A stretch of 64,000 nt of DNA from Solenopsis invicta (taxonomy: Eukaryota > Arthropoda > Insecta > Hymenoptera > Formicidae). Position numbers and translations under genes: made by a program. Positions within the stretch are counted from its first letter, which is position 1. The number at the start of each line of letters is the position of its first letter. The DNA lies in NCBI RefSeq assembly GCF_016802725.1, contig NC_052665.1, positions 25,996,501 to 26,060,500 of the forward strand, written 5' to 3'. The notes below the pieces were generated by a model. It saw nothing but the letters and a program-made list of their open reading frames with translations. It was not told the origin of the DNA and made no database searches. This document shows, piece by piece, positions 63,861 through 64,000 of the stretch.

Positions 63861-64000
63861 TTTAATCGTCGCTCGCCCTTTGTTAAAAAATTATAATATA
63901 ATCATAAAAGTTTGCAAAAATTAAAATGGACTTTTGACTATCCACGTGGATCGAGGCTTATCTTACAAGTTATTAATATTGTTCCGCATAGGTTTATGAC
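63861..64000. other. No gene seen
   Basis: AT-rich sequence to the window end. Confidence 0.4.

Overview
This window reads as intergenic heterochromatin-like DNA from an insect, most likely a hymenopteran such as an ant. It is AT-rich, has GT-AG introns, and holds a dense nest of Ty3/gypsy, BEL/Pao, DIRS, R1-clade, mariner, hAT, Harbinger and piggyBac-type elements. Nothing bacterial is present: no operons and no Shine-Dalgarno organisation. The species is an inference from element types, not something the sequence proves. I saw no convincing conserved single-copy host gene, tRNA or rRNA gene.

Layout. 1-0.8 kb: 3' end of a non-LTR element, split by a nearly complete gypsy (818-6701, 232-bp LTRs, ATAT target duplication, tRNA-Pro primer site, four structured RNA-like repeats near its 3' end). 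6.9-12 kb: palindrome-bearing repeats and a 1255-bp solo LTR. 11.9-14.6 kb: a small DIRS-like derivative split by a 5'-truncated R1-clade element, itself carrying a hAT MITE. 14.6-23.8 kb: one DIRS-type tyrosine-recombinase retrotransposon on the minus strand. Its recombinase gene is split by a 3.7-kb hAT with a DUF4371-like transposase, its pol is split by an R1-like 3' fragment, and its gag has a credible spliceosomal intron. 24.5-26.6 kb: a palindromic element containing a 1286-bp mariner. 26.6-32.5 kb: a solo LTR, a piggyBac-type MITE in a tandem array, a mariner remnant, and a second copy of the 7-kb palindromic repeat carrying a 266-bp solo gypsy LTR. 32.6-38.9 kb: Harbinger pieces, a 1.9-kb solo LTR with three serial hairpins, a GC-rich LTR-like block in a TA tract, and a second mariner. 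38.9-48.2 kb: a 260-300-bp tandem array that received a 2.2-kb giant palindrome and a 6.3-kb BEL/Pao element. 48.3-49.8 kb: the most complete Harbinger copy, with a small intron.

49.85-57.75 kb is the most distinctive block. It holds a decayed protein-primed-type DNA polymerase B gene (minus strand), a divergently oriented spliced ORF with a possible PC4-like region (split in frame by a hAT element), and a short intact acidic ORF with a 3'-UTR intron. Together these may be the remains of a Maverick/Polinton-like or endogenous DNA-virus-like unit. 57.9-62.4 kb: a second, heavily interrupted gypsy on the minus strand whose 266-bp LTR matches the solo LTR at 31.7 kb. The window ends with GT/GC microsatellites and an inverted-repeat element.

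Almost every protein gene here is broken. The order of insertions can be read from nesting and target-site duplications. The points most worth testing are the covarying RNA hairpins, the aberrant tRNA-derived end of the BEL element, the DIRS gag intron, and the PolB/PC4-like/small-ORF cluster.
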